Source of the DNA: an uncultured Prevotellaceae bacterium
GTDB lineage: Bacteria > Bacteroidota > Bacteroidia > Bacteroidales > Bacteroidaceae
NCBI GenBank assembly: GCA_945828295.1
Contig: CALZQV010000003.1
Coordinates: forward strand, 1-39,233
Length of the DNA: 39,233 bases
Direction: 5' to 3'
The translations under genes and the position numbers were made by a program. This document shows, piece by piece, positions 23,596 through 32,899 of this stretch (within the stretch, counting starts at the first letter, position 1; each line of letters starts with the position of its first letter). Below the pieces are notes generated by a model, which worked only from the letters and a program-made list of their open reading frames with translations, was not told the origin of the DNA and did not search any database.

Positions 23596-26500
23596 TTATT
23601 GTACGGCAACCTTCTTTCCACGAATAATGTATATGCCACGTGGCAGCCCGTTGAGCGAGGTGGAACCACGACGGACAACCTGTCCTGTGAGCGTGTAGAC
23701 ATTCTCGTCATTGGGAGTGGTCCTATCGTCTTCCCTGATGTCGGTGATGGCTGTGGGCAGGGTGTTGTTGTTCGCCTTGCCGTAGACGTTGGTCTGATAA
23801 AACTTTACGCGGTATGGCCATTGCTCGGCAGTGCTTTCCTCGGTCCAACCAAGCCAGTCGCGTGTCCAGTAGCTGGTGGGAGCTCCGCTTACCACCAACC
23901 ACAGGTATTTGCAATTGGCTGGGCAGTCGAAGGCAACAAGACCTTCGGGATTGTTGTAATTGGCGCTGGCGATATCGCCGTAAAGTCGGCTACCGTCTTT
24001 CAGCAGGGCAACGAACCCATACCTCCATCCAGCCTTTGTCTTGTTAAGAGTGGTATAACCCTCTTTTCCTGCTTCGCCGACAAACTCAACGTAGATGGTC
24101 TTTGCCGTCGTTGGGGCGTTAAGGCGAATGGCATTGTTTCCCCAGTTTTCGATGCAGTTGGCAACTGTGGGACTCCAGAATCCGTCATCCTCCTTGTTCA
24201 GGTCGGTCTGGTCGCGGAAACCGATTCTGCCACTACCATATTCTCGGATGGGGTCAAGGTCAAAGGTGGTCATACGCGCTCCGTACTCCCACATTTCGTC
24301 GCCAAGTTGGCTGAGCTTTTTCGATGTCGTTCCCGACATGGTCAGACGCATGTAGGCTTGAAAGGGGTCTTCGGGGCTTTGCGATTTGTTCCAGAGTTTC
24401 CCGATAATGTCCATGCCGTGTTTGTGGCACATGTAGTCTTGTATAAAGAAATTGTGGTAACGAAGGTCGGGGCAGAGGGGATGGCGGTGAAGACCATTGA
24501 TGGTGCCTCCAAACCAATCGTTACCCTGACCAGAGTCCCACACGAACTGCATCTTGGGATAGAACTTGTAGGCCTGCCATTGGGCACACATCTCCCAAAA
24601 AACATTTAGCGTGGAAGCTCCCCAGTTATACATCCACCCGTTTTGATTACCATTGTCGCAGTGGGTCTGGTACTGGAAGCAATGGCCAATCTCGTGGGCC
24701 ACCGTTTGACCTGAGCGAGACGTGTGAGCGCCATTGGATAGTGTGAGCAACCCTATCTGATTGTCGATACCGCTACCGCTGGCTTCCCATTGTGTGGTAT
24801 AGCGTAGTCGGATAATCATCTTGTAGGTGTCTGTCTTCGATTTGCCTTGGTTGATGGTGATGAACTTCAAGCTGTCGGCATAAAATTCGAATATTTTGTC
24901 AGCATTCTCGAGAATTGACGGAACTGCAGCAGGTGCCTCACTTCCATAATCTTTTTCCCAAAAGAGAATCCAGTGTTTCGATTGCAACGAACGGTCGTAA
25001 CACCACTGGCTGGTGGCTTTCTTAAGCTCGGCATCTGTTCCACATGCGCTACTGCTGCAATAGATTTTCTTGTCAACGGCGGCGATGCGGGAGTTAAGTG
25101 TTGTTGTGGCAGATGATAATTCTGTGTCAGACAACGTGTAATCTGTCATTTCCCCTTGAGCTGTTTCAATAGCAGCCTTTAGGGTTGCCCAGGCCGTTGC
25201 CTTGCGCTCCACTCCCTGCCACCAATCAACCACCTTTAGGGCATAGTCAATACGTGCTTGAAGTTTATCGTAAAGAACGCGTGAGGCCTTGGCGGCGTCG
25301 ATGGCGGTCAGCAGTGCCGTGCGTGCTTCGCTGAGGGCCTCCTCGTCGTAAATCGTGTTCCCCGCCTCATCTTTCCCTGTGCCTTGCAGGGCTGTTTCAG
25401 CCTTTGCCAATGCTGCGCTTACGATATCTGACGCGGTCTTCTGAATGCCCTTTTCGAGCAACGACTGTGCCTCTGCCACCAAGTTTTGCACTTCTTGTGC
25501 ATAGCTGTCGGTAGTTACGTTCCCTACATATTGCAGTTTGAAATTGTCAACGCACAGATAGTTGCCTGTGGGGTTCTCGGTGCAAAGTCCAATCAGCACG
25601 TCCTCTTCCTCTTCGATGACAGAGAAGGCAAGGGTGTATGTTTTCATGGAAGTTACTACACTTTTGGTCGTACCTGCCACCAGATAGGCTCCGGTTTGTG
25701 CCGCACCCTTATTGGCGGTGCTTCCACTTCCATTCTGTTGAATGTGCAGTGCTGCTGCGGACAGCTTGTATTTACCCTTGGGCAGGCGACTTATGGTTTG
25801 GGTGACAGAGGCATTGCTGATTTGCTTGCCAATGTCAACCCATGACTCAAGGTAGACAGAACCTGCTTTGCGCGAGAACACAGAGTTCGTTTGTGTGTTC
25901 ATGCTTGTCACTTCCCACCCACTTGTGCCGTTGCTCTCAAACGATGGATTTTGAATAAGGCTGGTACGGTCAACGGGATTCGCTTCTGAAGCGTTCGCTA
26001 CTTGATAGACTTCAACAGCCTGGCTGAGTTGATAGTTTGCCTCCAACACTTGGGGCATAGTAGCTTCTGCATTGTCGTATACTGCTTGGGCGATATCAAT
26101 CGAGGCTTTCAGCGTTTCGGCACCAATGCCTTCTCCTGTGCCATAAAGTTTGTTGGCTGTATTTAGTGTTGCTTTAAGTTTCGTCTTGCTCACGGCCATT
26201 CCTGTAGCTTCTATTCTCACATAATCGATAAGCAGATTAGCGGAATTGCTGGAAGCTCCGGATGCAGCCTTATAACCGATTTGCAGTTTGCCGGTTGTTG
26301 CCTTTGTCAGTGTAAAGGTAATTTGGTCAAGTGTCCACTTCTTGGCGGAATATGTTTTTACTGTCGACGAGGTTGCTGTTCCGCTATTGGGTATCCACGA
26401 TAATTGGGATGTTCCGCCTGTTGCCGTCTTTCCGTTGTATGTGGGCACCGTTACGGTGTAAGTGCCTGCTGGCAATGTTAGCGTTTGATAGTAACAGAAG

Positions 26501-26838
26501 GTTTGCTCCCATCCCGTCGAAAGTGCCAAAGCGCCACCAGCTTCGTTGTCGTAACCTTGTGCCGGAACGGTAGCTCCGTTAAATTTGCCCGCAAATCCGA
26601 ACTCGTAAATACCGGTGATGGTATAGTCTGCTGTTAAGTCGGCTGTCCACCCCTCGATATCCTTGATTTCTTGCGCCACGACGTCTTTGGCTCCGGCGGC
26701 ATAGTCGAAATGGTCGTCGAAACCATAGTTGGCGATGTAGTATTTTGTGATATCGTCTTGTGCTAAAACTGGCATGCCTGCAATTGTCAGCATAATAATC
26801 AGCAGGCATTGATTGAGCAAACCCTGATTCTTATTCAT
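23596..26838 (-). CDS. Large secreted putative zinc metallopeptidase with carbohydrate-binding-like modules
   Basis: From the start at 26838 (MNKNQGLLNQCLLIIML) it has 1,080 residues with a signal peptide ending at VLAQ. Two beta-sandwich, CBM-like regions (about 30-210 and 295-440, the second opening NPSFESNGTSGWEV) alternate with helical FIVAR-like stretches (about 210-290 and 445-620). A peptidase-like domain follows, with SKHWILFWEKDYGSE and the zinc motif HEIGH (715-719); Glu749 in FWEMCAQW could be a third ligand. This resembles the DUF6055 and gluzincin/M60-type group (from memory, not searched). The end VYTLTGQVVRRG...LPRGIYIIRGKKVAVQ looks like a type IX sorting tail. Substrate unknown; mucin-like glycoproteins are a guess. 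Confidence 0.75.
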   Translation of the reverse strand: MNKNQGLLNQCLLIIMLTIAGMPVLAQDDITKYYIANYGFDDHFDYAAGAKDVVAQEIKDIEGWTADLTADYTITGIYEFGFAGKFNGATVPAQGYDNEAGGALALSTGWEQTFCYYQTLTLPAGTYTVTVPTYNGKTATGGTSQLSWIPNSGTATSSTVKTYSAKKWTLDQITFTLTKATTGKLQIGYKAASGASSNSANLLIDYVRIEATGMAVSKTKLKATLNTANKLYGTGEGIGAETLKASIDIAQAVYDNAEATMPQVLEANYQLSQAVEVYQVANASEANPVDRTSLIQNPSFESNGTSGWEVTSMNTQTNSVFSRKAGSVYLESWVDIGKQISNASVTQTISRLPKGKYKLSAAALHIQQNGSGSTANKGAAQTGAYLVAGTTKSVVTSMKTYTLAFSVIEEEEDVLIGLCTENPTGNYLCVDNFKLQYVGNVTTDSYAQEVQNLVAEAQSLLEKGIQKTASDIVSAALAKAETALQGTGKDEAGNTIYDEEALSEARTALLTAIDAAKASRVLYDKLQARIDYALKVVDWWQGVERKATAWATLKAAIETAQGEMTDYTLSDTELSSATTTLNSRIAAVDKKIYCSSSACGTDAELKKATSQWCYDRSLQSKHWILFWEKDYGSEAPAAVPSILENADKIFEFYADSLKFITINQGKSKTDTYKMIIRLRYTTQWEASGSGIDNQIGLLTLSNGAHTSRSGQTVAHEIGHCFQYQTHCDNGNQNGWMYNWGASTLNVFWEMCAQWQAYKFYPKMQFVWDSGQGNDWFGGTINGLHRHPLCPDLRYHNFFIQDYMCHKHGMDIIGKLWNKSQSPEDPFQAYMRLTMSGTTSKKLSQLGDEMWEYGARMTTFDLDPIREYGSGRIGFRDQTDLNKEDDGFWSPTVANCIENWGNNAIRLNAPTTAKTIYVEFVGEAGKEGYTTLNKTKAGWRYGFVALLKDGSRLYGDIASANYNNPEGLVAFDCPANCKYLWLVVSGAPTSYWTRDWLGWTEESTAEQWPYRVKFYQTNVYGKANNNTLPTAITDIREDDRTTPNDENVYTLTGQVVRRGSTSLNGLPRGIYIIRGKKVAVQ

Positions 26839-26867
26839 ATTTCTTAATGGTAAGTTGATTACGACTA

Positions 26868-26898
26868 CAAAAATAAGGAAAGAAATCGATAAAACCAA
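26868..26898 (-). promoter_or_regulatory. Promoter of the large metalloprotein gene
   Basis: Minus-strand TATTTTTG (plus 26868-26875) fits TAnnTTTG, and TTG corresponding to plus 26896-26898 lies 20 bp upstream. The start codon is 29 bases downstream. Confidence 0.65.
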
Positions 26899-26947
26899 CA
26901 ATATAATTTAATTAAGTTAGGAAGGCTTAGTATTCATGATTTTTTCA

Positions 26948-26955
26948 TATCTTTG
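26948..26955 (+). promoter_or_regulatory. -7 box of the GH51 gene
   Basis: TATCTTTG fits TAnnTTTG, 28 bases before the start codon. No clear TTTG is seen at the usual distance, so activation by a regulator is possible (inference). It diverges from the metalloprotein promoter. Confidence 0.65.
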
Positions 26956-26983
26956 CAAAAACTGATAACTAAAACCTTAAACT

Positions 26984-28996
26984 ATGAATCGAAACGTAAA
27001 GTTGGCTGCCATCCTGTTGGCAGCGTCTTTGTCAGCCTTGGCCCAGAAGCCAATGTCTGCTCCCAAGGGTGGTAAGACCATCAGTGATCAATTAATCGGT
27101 ATTTTCTTCGAGGATATTTCTCATAGCGCCGACGGAGGATTGTTTGCAGAACTTGTTCAAAATGGCTCTTTCGAATACAGCCCGGTAGAGCGCGACGGAT
27201 GGGGACCAGCTACGGCATGGCGTATGATTCGTCCGGGACACTCGTTGGGAAAGATGGAAATTCGGATGGATAATCCTCTGAACTCCAATAATCCCACTTA
27301 CATGCGGCTGTATACAGAGCGCTCTAAGGAATATTACGACTATCGTGGATGGAAGGGATTCGGACTCGAGAACAATGGCTTTGACGGCATCAGCGTGAAA
27401 GCCGGCGAACAGTATAACTTCTCTGTTTTCTTTCGTAATGTAGGCGAGGACGCAAAACAGGTGCGCGTGGCCTTAATCGAGCATCAGGGACGAGGGAAAG
27501 GAGATAAGATATTGGCAGAGACAAATCTGAGTGTCGCTGACAACGTATGGAAGAAATATGAAGCACAACTCGTGGCTACGGAAAGCTGCAAGAAGGCAAG
27601 CCTGCAAATCCTGGTCGTAGACAAGGGATATGTTGATATTGACATGGTTTCGCTCATGCCTCAAGATACATATAAGGGACACGGCCTGCGCAAGGACTTA
27701 GCTCAGGCTCTCGAAGACCTGCATCCGAAGTTCATGCGATTCCCCGGTGGATGTATCGTGCATGGCGGTGGTGATGGATTCTGGAATACGTACCGCTGGA
27801 AGACGACAATCGGTCCGCGCGAACAACGCCTTGCCCAGAAGAACTGCTGGGGCTACCATCAGTCTTACGGCCTGGGCTATTATGAGTATTTCCAGCTATG
27901 CGAGGACATAAACATGCAGCCGTTGCCCATCCTGCCTTGCGGCGTATCGTGTCAGGGCGCCAATGGCGGTTGGGGCATGAGAGGTCAGGCGCAGGATGTG
28001 GTGCCCATGGATGAGATGGATGAATGGGTACAAGACGCCCTTGACCTCATTGAATGGGCAAATGGCGACCCTGCTACAAGCAAGTGGGCAAAGATGCGTG
28101 CTGACCAAGGCCACCCCGCTCCCTTCAATCTTAAGTACCTGGGCATCGGAAACGAAGAACGTATCTCGCCCGAGTTTTGTGAGCGCTTCCGATATATGTA
28201 TAAGAAAATAACAGCAGCGCACCCCGAAATCATTATCGTGGGCACAGCCGGACCTGGCTCACATCCTGGAAATGGTGACTTTGAGGCTGGTTGGAAGTTG
28301 GCCGAAGAACTCGACATCCCTATTCTTGACGAGCACTACTATGAGCCTAATCGCTACTTCCTCTCCAGTCGTCAGTACGACAAGTATCCCCGTGACCGCA
28401 AGACCAAGGTTTATCTGGGTGAGTATGCTGCCAAGGACAAGAAACTCATCGATGCGCTGGCCGAGGGCCTTTACCTCTTGCATGTTGAGCGTAACGGCGA
28501 TGTCGTAGCCATGACTTCCTACGCTCCTCTCTTTGCCCGTAAGGGAGCAACGAATTGGAATCCCGACTTAATTTATTTCGACAATGAACGTCCGTACCTG
28601 ACGTGCAGCTACTACGTGCAGCAGATGTTCGGTAAGTCGGCAGGTCAGTACTATTATGGTGATTGTGTCCAATTCGAGGGAGACGCCGCCGGTGTTGAAC
28701 AACCTCAGGTCGATGTCCTTTATGGACAATCTGTAGTCCTGAACGCCAAGACCCGCCGCCTGTTTGTGAAATTATGCAATGCGGGCGCCGAGGCAAAGCA
28801 AGTGAATCTCGACCTTTCTCGTTTCAAGTCGATGAAGAAGACTGCTGTAAAGACAACCCTCAGTGGCCAGCTGGAAGACGAGAACAACTTCGAAACACAA
28901 CCCATTGCCCCACAAACCGAGACCATCAGCGTCAAGCGAAAGATGACAATGGAGTTGGCTCCGTATAGTTTTGTAATGTTGGAAATTGAGGTCTGA
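26984..28996 (+). CDS. Secreted GH51 alpha-L-arabinofuranosidase
   Basis: This 670-residue enzyme removes alpha-L-arabinofuranosyl side chains from arabinoxylan or arabinan. A signal peptide (LAAILLAASLSALAQ) is followed by LIGIFFEDISHSADGGLFAELVQ, a beta-sandwich CBM-like insert (about 90-220), then the TIM barrel with KFMRFPGGCIVHGG. The acid/base is Glu391 in LGIGNEER and the nucleophile is Glu480 in YLGEYAAKD. The C-terminal beta domain ends LAPYSFVMLEIEV. All catalytic parts are present and length is normal for secreted GH51 enzymes. It stands alone between a divergent promoter and a terminator. Confidence 0.93.
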   Translation: MNRNVKLAAILLAASLSALAQKPMSAPKGGKTISDQLIGIFFEDISHSADGGLFAELVQNGSFEYSPVERDGWGPATAWRMIRPGHSLGKMEIRMDNPLNSNNPTYMRLYTERSKEYYDYRGWKGFGLENNGFDGISVKAGEQYNFSVFFRNVGEDAKQVRVALIEHQGRGKGDKILAETNLSVADNVWKKYEAQLVATESCKKASLQILVVDKGYVDIDMVSLMPQDTYKGHGLRKDLAQALEDLHPKFMRFPGGCIVHGGGDGFWNTYRWKTTIGPREQRLAQKNCWGYHQSYGLGYYEYFQLCEDINMQPLPILPCGVSCQGANGGWGMRGQAQDVVPMDEMDEWVQDALDLIEWANGDPATSKWAKMRADQGHPAPFNLKYLGIGNEERISPEFCERFRYMYKKITAAHPEIIIVGTAGPGSHPGNGDFEAGWKLAEELDIPILDEHYYEPNRYFLSSRQYDKYPRDRKTKVYLGEYAAKDKKLIDALAEGLYLLHVERNGDVVAMTSYAPLFARKGATNWNPDLIYFDNERPYLTCSYYVQQMFGKSAGQYYYGDCVQFEGDAAGVEQPQVDVLYGQSVVLNAKTRRLFVKLCNAGAEAKQVNLDLSRFKSMKKTAVKTTLSGQLEDENNFETQPIAPQTETISVKRKMTMELAPYSFVMLEIEV

Positions 28997-29011
28997 TCCC
29001 ATCCATCCGTA

Positions 29012-29063
29012 AATTGCCTCCCCTGCCTTTCAGTTGCTAAAGACAGGGGAGGCAATTCGTTTT
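29012..29063 (+). terminator. Rho-independent terminator of the GH51 gene
   Basis: A perfect 14-bp stem (29012-29025 with 29044-29057) with an 18-base loop is followed by CGTTTTTC, 15 bases after the stop codon. Confidence 0.88.
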
Positions 29064-29083
29064 TCAAGGAACCGTAATGTCGC

Positions 29084-30043
29084 TTATTCCATCGAGATGG
29101 GGTGGTTCCCGCATTTCGGGCAGGGACCCACATCGTGAAGCGGAGCCCCACAGTGTGTGCAACGATAGCGGGGACGATGGCGGCGGAAGTACTGCCAGAG
29201 GGCAAGAACTGCATATACGATAAGAAGGAAATAGCCGAGGAAATACAGTGTGGTGATGGAGAAGAATAAGTATATGCCCGCAAGTATGGCCAGTAGCGAT
29301 AATATATAAAGTATCGCTTCGGTTGTTGGCAAGGAGCGGCGGATATCATCGACAGATGCGATGGCAAGTACGACAATGAACCAGGCAATCGCCAGGAACA
29401 GGGCTAACAACGTAGGTTGTCCAAAGGGATTCAGCGTGGGGTGGAAATAGTACTCAACCCACAATTGCGGCGTGAAAATCTGTATGCTTGTGTACAACAC
29501 CGTTGCAGAGGCAATGGCCAGACACAGTAGCATGGGGTAGGGCGATGCAATGTCGTCGAAGTGGACGATGTGGAAACGCTGCCGACGCATTCGGCGGGTC
29601 AGCCAGGCTGCCAATGCTACAATGAGCAGGGTAACCGTTGCCAAAACATGACTGTCGGAAAAAAGGTGGATGCCTTGTGATATAGGGTCGTCGGGAACGA
29701 CCTTTTCCAAGAGCTTGGATTCGTGAATCCATCCCTGCGTCAGTTGGTCGCGCGCCACCTTTACCCAAATGCTGTCGACGGAATCCTCGGGGATGACTTC
29801 AATCTGCGCCACGACCAAAGGATCGTTCTTATATACAATGAATGAATCGCCCGCTTCGGGAATTATCTGCAGATGCATGGGGCGGCCTTCCTGCAATACA
29901 AGACTGTCGGAAAATACCACAAAGTTATAGTCGACGCCATAGTGGCGCCCAATGTTTATCTCTTTCCTCGTGTCAGATGGTTTGCAACCTGTCGCAAGGA
30001 CTGCAATTAGCAGTATGAAGAGTGTTGTGATATGTTTCGTCAT
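29084..30043 (-). CDS. Membrane lipoprotein with SH3-like part and C-terminal zinc ribbon
   Basis: From the start at 30043 (MTKHITTLF) it has 319 residues: a lipoprotein signal (LIAVLATGC), a periplasmic stretch with an SH3-like look (VARDQLTQGWIHESKLL near residues 105-121), five or so transmembrane helices (first at about 145, the rest from about 180 to 290) and a cytoplasmic-type zinc ribbon at the very end (CTHCGAPLHDVGPCPKCG). No enzyme signature is visible and I know of no defined function. It follows the U32 gene by 11 bases and may be cotranscribed. An in-frame ATG at 30088 lies within the U32 gene and would lengthen the signal, so I reject it. Confidence 0.72.
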   Translation of the reverse strand: MTKHITTLFILLIAVLATGCKPSDTRKEINIGRHYGVDYNFVVFSDSLVLQEGRPMHLQIIPEAGDSFIVYKNDPLVVAQIEVIPEDSVDSIWVKVARDQLTQGWIHESKLLEKVVPDDPISQGIHLFSDSHVLATVTLLIVALAAWLTRRMRRQRFHIVHFDDIASPYPMLLCLAIASATVLYTSIQIFTPQLWVEYYFHPTLNPFGQPTLLALFLAIAWFIVVLAIASVDDIRRSLPTTEAILYILSLLAILAGIYLFFSITTLYFLGYFLLIVYAVLALWQYFRRHRPRYRCTHCGAPLHDVGPCPKCGNHPISME

Positions 30044-30054
30044 CGTTCTAAAGT

Positions 30055-31869
30055 CTAAGCTTTCTCTGCGTACACGAGCATTTGGCACTTTTTACAATCA
30101 AAATGTAGTGGGAATCGCCGCCCGTCAGCTAACCGAAGGAATAGGTCCTTTGCCTTGTGTCCGTTTTTCAAACACATCCCGAGCTCATGGCGAATGCAGT
30201 AGCGACATGTCATGATGAGCAGCCTTTCGTTGGACTTGACATGGTCTTTTCCTGTAACCTCTAAAGCCCAGTCTACTTCTTTGGCACCATGGTTAAGGTA
30301 GAATTGGCGGGCAGGGTGATTCGATACGTTGCCCAGATAGGTGATGTGAGCCCATTCTTCGTGCTTCACGGCCATGGCTTCGTTCGGAATTAAGGGTGCC
30401 GTTTGTGTAGGCGTCTGGAAACGTAGGTTGCAAACCGCCCGTCGCCATTCGGCAAGCACGCTGTTGGGTATAAACCAGTTTTGTGATATTTCGATATCTG
30501 CATCTATAGCTTCGTAGGGAGTGTCACCCAGTCTGCAAAGTTGTTGCTTGATTTGCTCAACCTGTGGCGTGCGTGCCGGCTCATGGGGGTGGCGGAAGAC
30601 TTGTTCTACCGTTTGGCCGTCTTCACGTATGAGCCGAAGCAGGAATCCCTCGTCAACATCCTTTAGGAGCCAGCGAACGTTGATTTTTCTCACGGCCGTA
30701 GGCTTCGATAGTTTCTGCTCGAAGGCGTTGTCGTAGTTCCTGTATAGGTGCAAGTGAGAGGAGGCTGAAGGTAAGGGGAGCGTTTTGCCGTTGACAAGGT
30801 GTATCTTATTGCCTTCTATGCGATTAACGCGGAATCCCGTCAGTTGCCCTTCTTCGTTGACGAAGCATAGTCCGTCACCATTGTGTAGCTCCTCTTTCCA
30901 CCCGTGTCCGCTATCGCTGATGGGCTCCCCCATGCTTTTGGGAGTGACGATGTTGGCCATGTCGGCTGTCCGGCCTCGAAGGAAATATGTTGTGAACAGT
31001 CGGTTAAACGATTTCGCGGGAGAAGGCTTGAAGTTGATAATCTCGTGTCCTAAACTGCTGCGTTTATACTCGGGCCTGCGGCGAAATATGTCGTCAAGCA
31101 GGCAACGATAGTGTGCAACGATGTTTTTGACATACGAAATGTCCTTCAGCCGTCCCTCAATCTTAAGACTGGATATGCCTGCATCAAGCATTGCCTCGAG
31201 GTTTGCCGACTGGTTCATGTCGCGCGGGGAGAGCAGGTGGCGCTGTTTTTGCAGCACGCGCCCTTCTTCGTCAACGAGGTCGAACGGCAGTCGACAGAAC
31301 TGGGCACATTCGCCGCGATTGGCCGAACGCCCAAAGCAGTGTTGAGAGGCGTAGCATTGTCCGTTGTATGAAACGCATATTGCTCCATGAATAAATGCCT
31401 CCAGTTGTACGTCAGGCACTCGCTGATGAATCTCCCGCATCTCATCCAGTGTCAGTTCGCGCGCCAGCACCACTTGCCTGAACCCCATCTCTCGGAGTTG
31501 CGCCACTTTCTCTGGCGTGCGGTTATCCATCTGCGTCGAGGCATGCAGGGGGATTTGCTTTCCGCAGTTCAGTAAAGCCAAATCTTGTACAATTAACGCA
31601 TCAACACCAGCCTCCTGCAATTCATCTACAAGCTGATAGGCCTCCTCCAGTTCATTGTCGAAGATGATGGTGTTTAGCGTGACGTAGACCTTTACGGCGT
31701 ATGGTCGCGCAAAGTCAACCAACTGGCGGATGTCATCAACAGAGTTGCCTGCAGCCGCCCGTGCCCCGAACTTCGGCGCCCCGATATACACGGCATCCGC
31801 TCCGTGACGAATAGCTTCGATACCCGTCTGCAGGTCCCGTGCCGGTGCCAACAATTCAATGCTTCGCAT
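30055..31869 (-). CDS. Peptidase U32 family protein (RlhA/TrhP-like)
   Basis: This 604-residue protein opens IELLAPARDLQTGIEAIRHG and carries the U32 signature around residues 155-190: EAFIHGAICVSYNGQCYAS, then RSANRGECAQFCRLPF. Members thought to be collagenases are now known to include RNA hydroxylases (RlhA on 23S rRNA, TrhP/TrhO-type on tRNA), so an RNA-modifying role is more likely than proteolysis. A long C-terminal extension, common in Bacteroidota, ends in two Cys pairs (TCRYCIRHELGMC and CKKC) that may hold a metal or Fe-S cluster. It follows metA after 79 bases. Confidence 0.85.
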   Translation of the reverse strand: MRSIELLAPARDLQTGIEAIRHGADAVYIGAPKFGARAAAGNSVDDIRQLVDFARPYAVKVYVTLNTIIFDNELEEAYQLVDELQEAGVDALIVQDLALLNCGKQIPLHASTQMDNRTPEKVAQLREMGFRQVVLARELTLDEMREIHQRVPDVQLEAFIHGAICVSYNGQCYASQHCFGRSANRGECAQFCRLPFDLVDEEGRVLQKQRHLLSPRDMNQSANLEAMLDAGISSLKIEGRLKDISYVKNIVAHYRCLLDDIFRRRPEYKRSSLGHEIINFKPSPAKSFNRLFTTYFLRGRTADMANIVTPKSMGEPISDSGHGWKEELHNGDGLCFVNEEGQLTGFRVNRIEGNKIHLVNGKTLPLPSASSHLHLYRNYDNAFEQKLSKPTAVRKINVRWLLKDVDEGFLLRLIREDGQTVEQVFRHPHEPARTPQVEQIKQQLCRLGDTPYEAIDADIEISQNWFIPNSVLAEWRRAVCNLRFQTPTQTAPLIPNEAMAVKHEEWAHITYLGNVSNHPARQFYLNHGAKEVDWALEVTGKDHVKSNERLLIMTCRYCIRHELGMCLKNGHKAKDLFLRLADGRRFPLHFDCKKCQMLVYAEKA

Positions 31870-31915
31870 AATTCACAACTACGCCTTGATATCCACAAGG
31901 TCTTATTCTCACCTT

Positions 31916-31953
31916 CTCAATTTCTCATTCTCTCAATTTCTCATTCTCTCAAT
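31916..31953. repeat. 16-bp tandem repeat that contains the metA stop codon
   Basis: CTCAATTTCTCATTCT units begin at 31916, 31932 and 31948 (2.4 copies, period 16). The minus-strand TGA of metA (31949-31951) is part of the last, partial unit. The reverse complement reads GAGAATGAGAAA, the same motif found inside the TonB-dependent receptor. Confidence 0.85.
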
Positions 31954-32866
31954 GGATGTCCTCCAGATTATAGGGTGTTTCCTGATAAACGTAATAGTTG
32001 AGCCAGTTGGTGAAAAGCAGGGTGCCATGGCCGCGCCAGGTTACCATAGGCGGGCGCCTGGGGTCGTCGTCTTCGTAATAGTGCAAAGGCTTGTTGATGG
32101 GCAACCCTTTGTCTAAATCGCGGTGATACTCTGTGTCGAGTGTCAGGGGCGAATACTCGCTATGCCCGGTGATGAAAATTTCGCGCCCGCCTCGCGCCAT
32201 AACCATTCCGACACCGCTTTCCCGGCTCTCGGCAATCAGGGTGAGAGCGGGGTTGGCTTGAATGTCGACCCGACGAACCTCGGTGTGCCGGCTGTGGGGC
32301 ATGTTAAACTGGTCGTCGAAACCGCGGAAGATGGGGAGCGCCGGGTCGAGAATCTTCTGGGGGAATATGCCGAACATCTTGCTGTCCAACGGGTATTTGG
32401 GTATGCCATAATGGTGGTAGAGGCCCGCTTGTGCTGCCCAGCAGATGTAGAGCGTACTGGTCACGTTGGTGCGGCTCCAATCGAAAATCTCTTTTATCTC
32501 GTTCCAGTAGTTCACCTGTTCGAAATCAAGATGCTCCAGTGGCGCACCAGTGATGATGAATCCGTCGAACTTCTCCGATTTCATCACTTCGAAGTCGCGG
32601 TAGAAGGCACGCATGTGTTCCACCGGAGTGTTCTTGCTGGTGTGAGCCTTCACCTTCATCAGGTGGATTTCCAACTGCAGCGGCGAGTTGGAAAGGATTC
32701 GGATGAGGTCGGTCTCTGTTGTTATTTTCAGAGGCATCAAGTTCAGTATGGCGATGCGCAGGGGGCGTATGTCCTGGTGCTCGGCACGCGAGTTCCCCAT
32801 GACGAATATGTTTTCCTGCTTCAGCAGTTCTATGGCAGGAAGCCGGTCGGGTAGAGTTAGTGGCAC
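31949..32866 (-). CDS. metAA: Homoserine O-acetyltransferase (MetA family)
   Basis: This 305-residue enzyme activates homoserine for methionine synthesis. Catalytic Cys142 lies in LYICWAAQAGLYHHYG; His and Glu of the triad are in HSRHTEVRR (near 235) and GHSEYSPL. Residue 111 is Glu (ITGAPLEHLDFE), which in this family directs use of acetyl-CoA; Gly at that place gives succinyl-CoA use. The start codon is GTG at 32866, chosen because MPLTLPDRLPAIELL matches the family N-terminus. A GTTGAAA repeat (32871-32887) lies just upstream and no clear promoter is seen. Confidence 0.92.
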   Translation of the reverse strand: MPLTLPDRLPAIELLKQENIFVMGNSRAEHQDIRPLRIAILNLMPLKITTETDLIRILSNSPLQLEIHLMKVKAHTSKNTPVEHMRAFYRDFEVMKSEKFDGFIITGAPLEHLDFEQVNYWNEIKEIFDWSRTNVTSTLYICWAAQAGLYHHYGIPKYPLDSKMFGIFPQKILDPALPIFRGFDDQFNMPHSRHTEVRRVDIQANPALTLIAESRESGVGMVMARGGREIFITGHSEYSPLTLDTEYHRDLDKGLPINKPLHYYEDDDPRRPPMVTWRGHGTLLFTNWLNYYVYQETPYNLEDIH

Positions 32867-32899
32867 GGAAGTTGAAAGTTGAAAGTTAACGATTGAAGA

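Noticed and set aside
30055-31869. U32 protein as a collagenase virulence factor
   Set aside because: There is no signal peptide, and characterised relatives include RNA hydroxylation factors, so a secreted collagenase role is unsupported.
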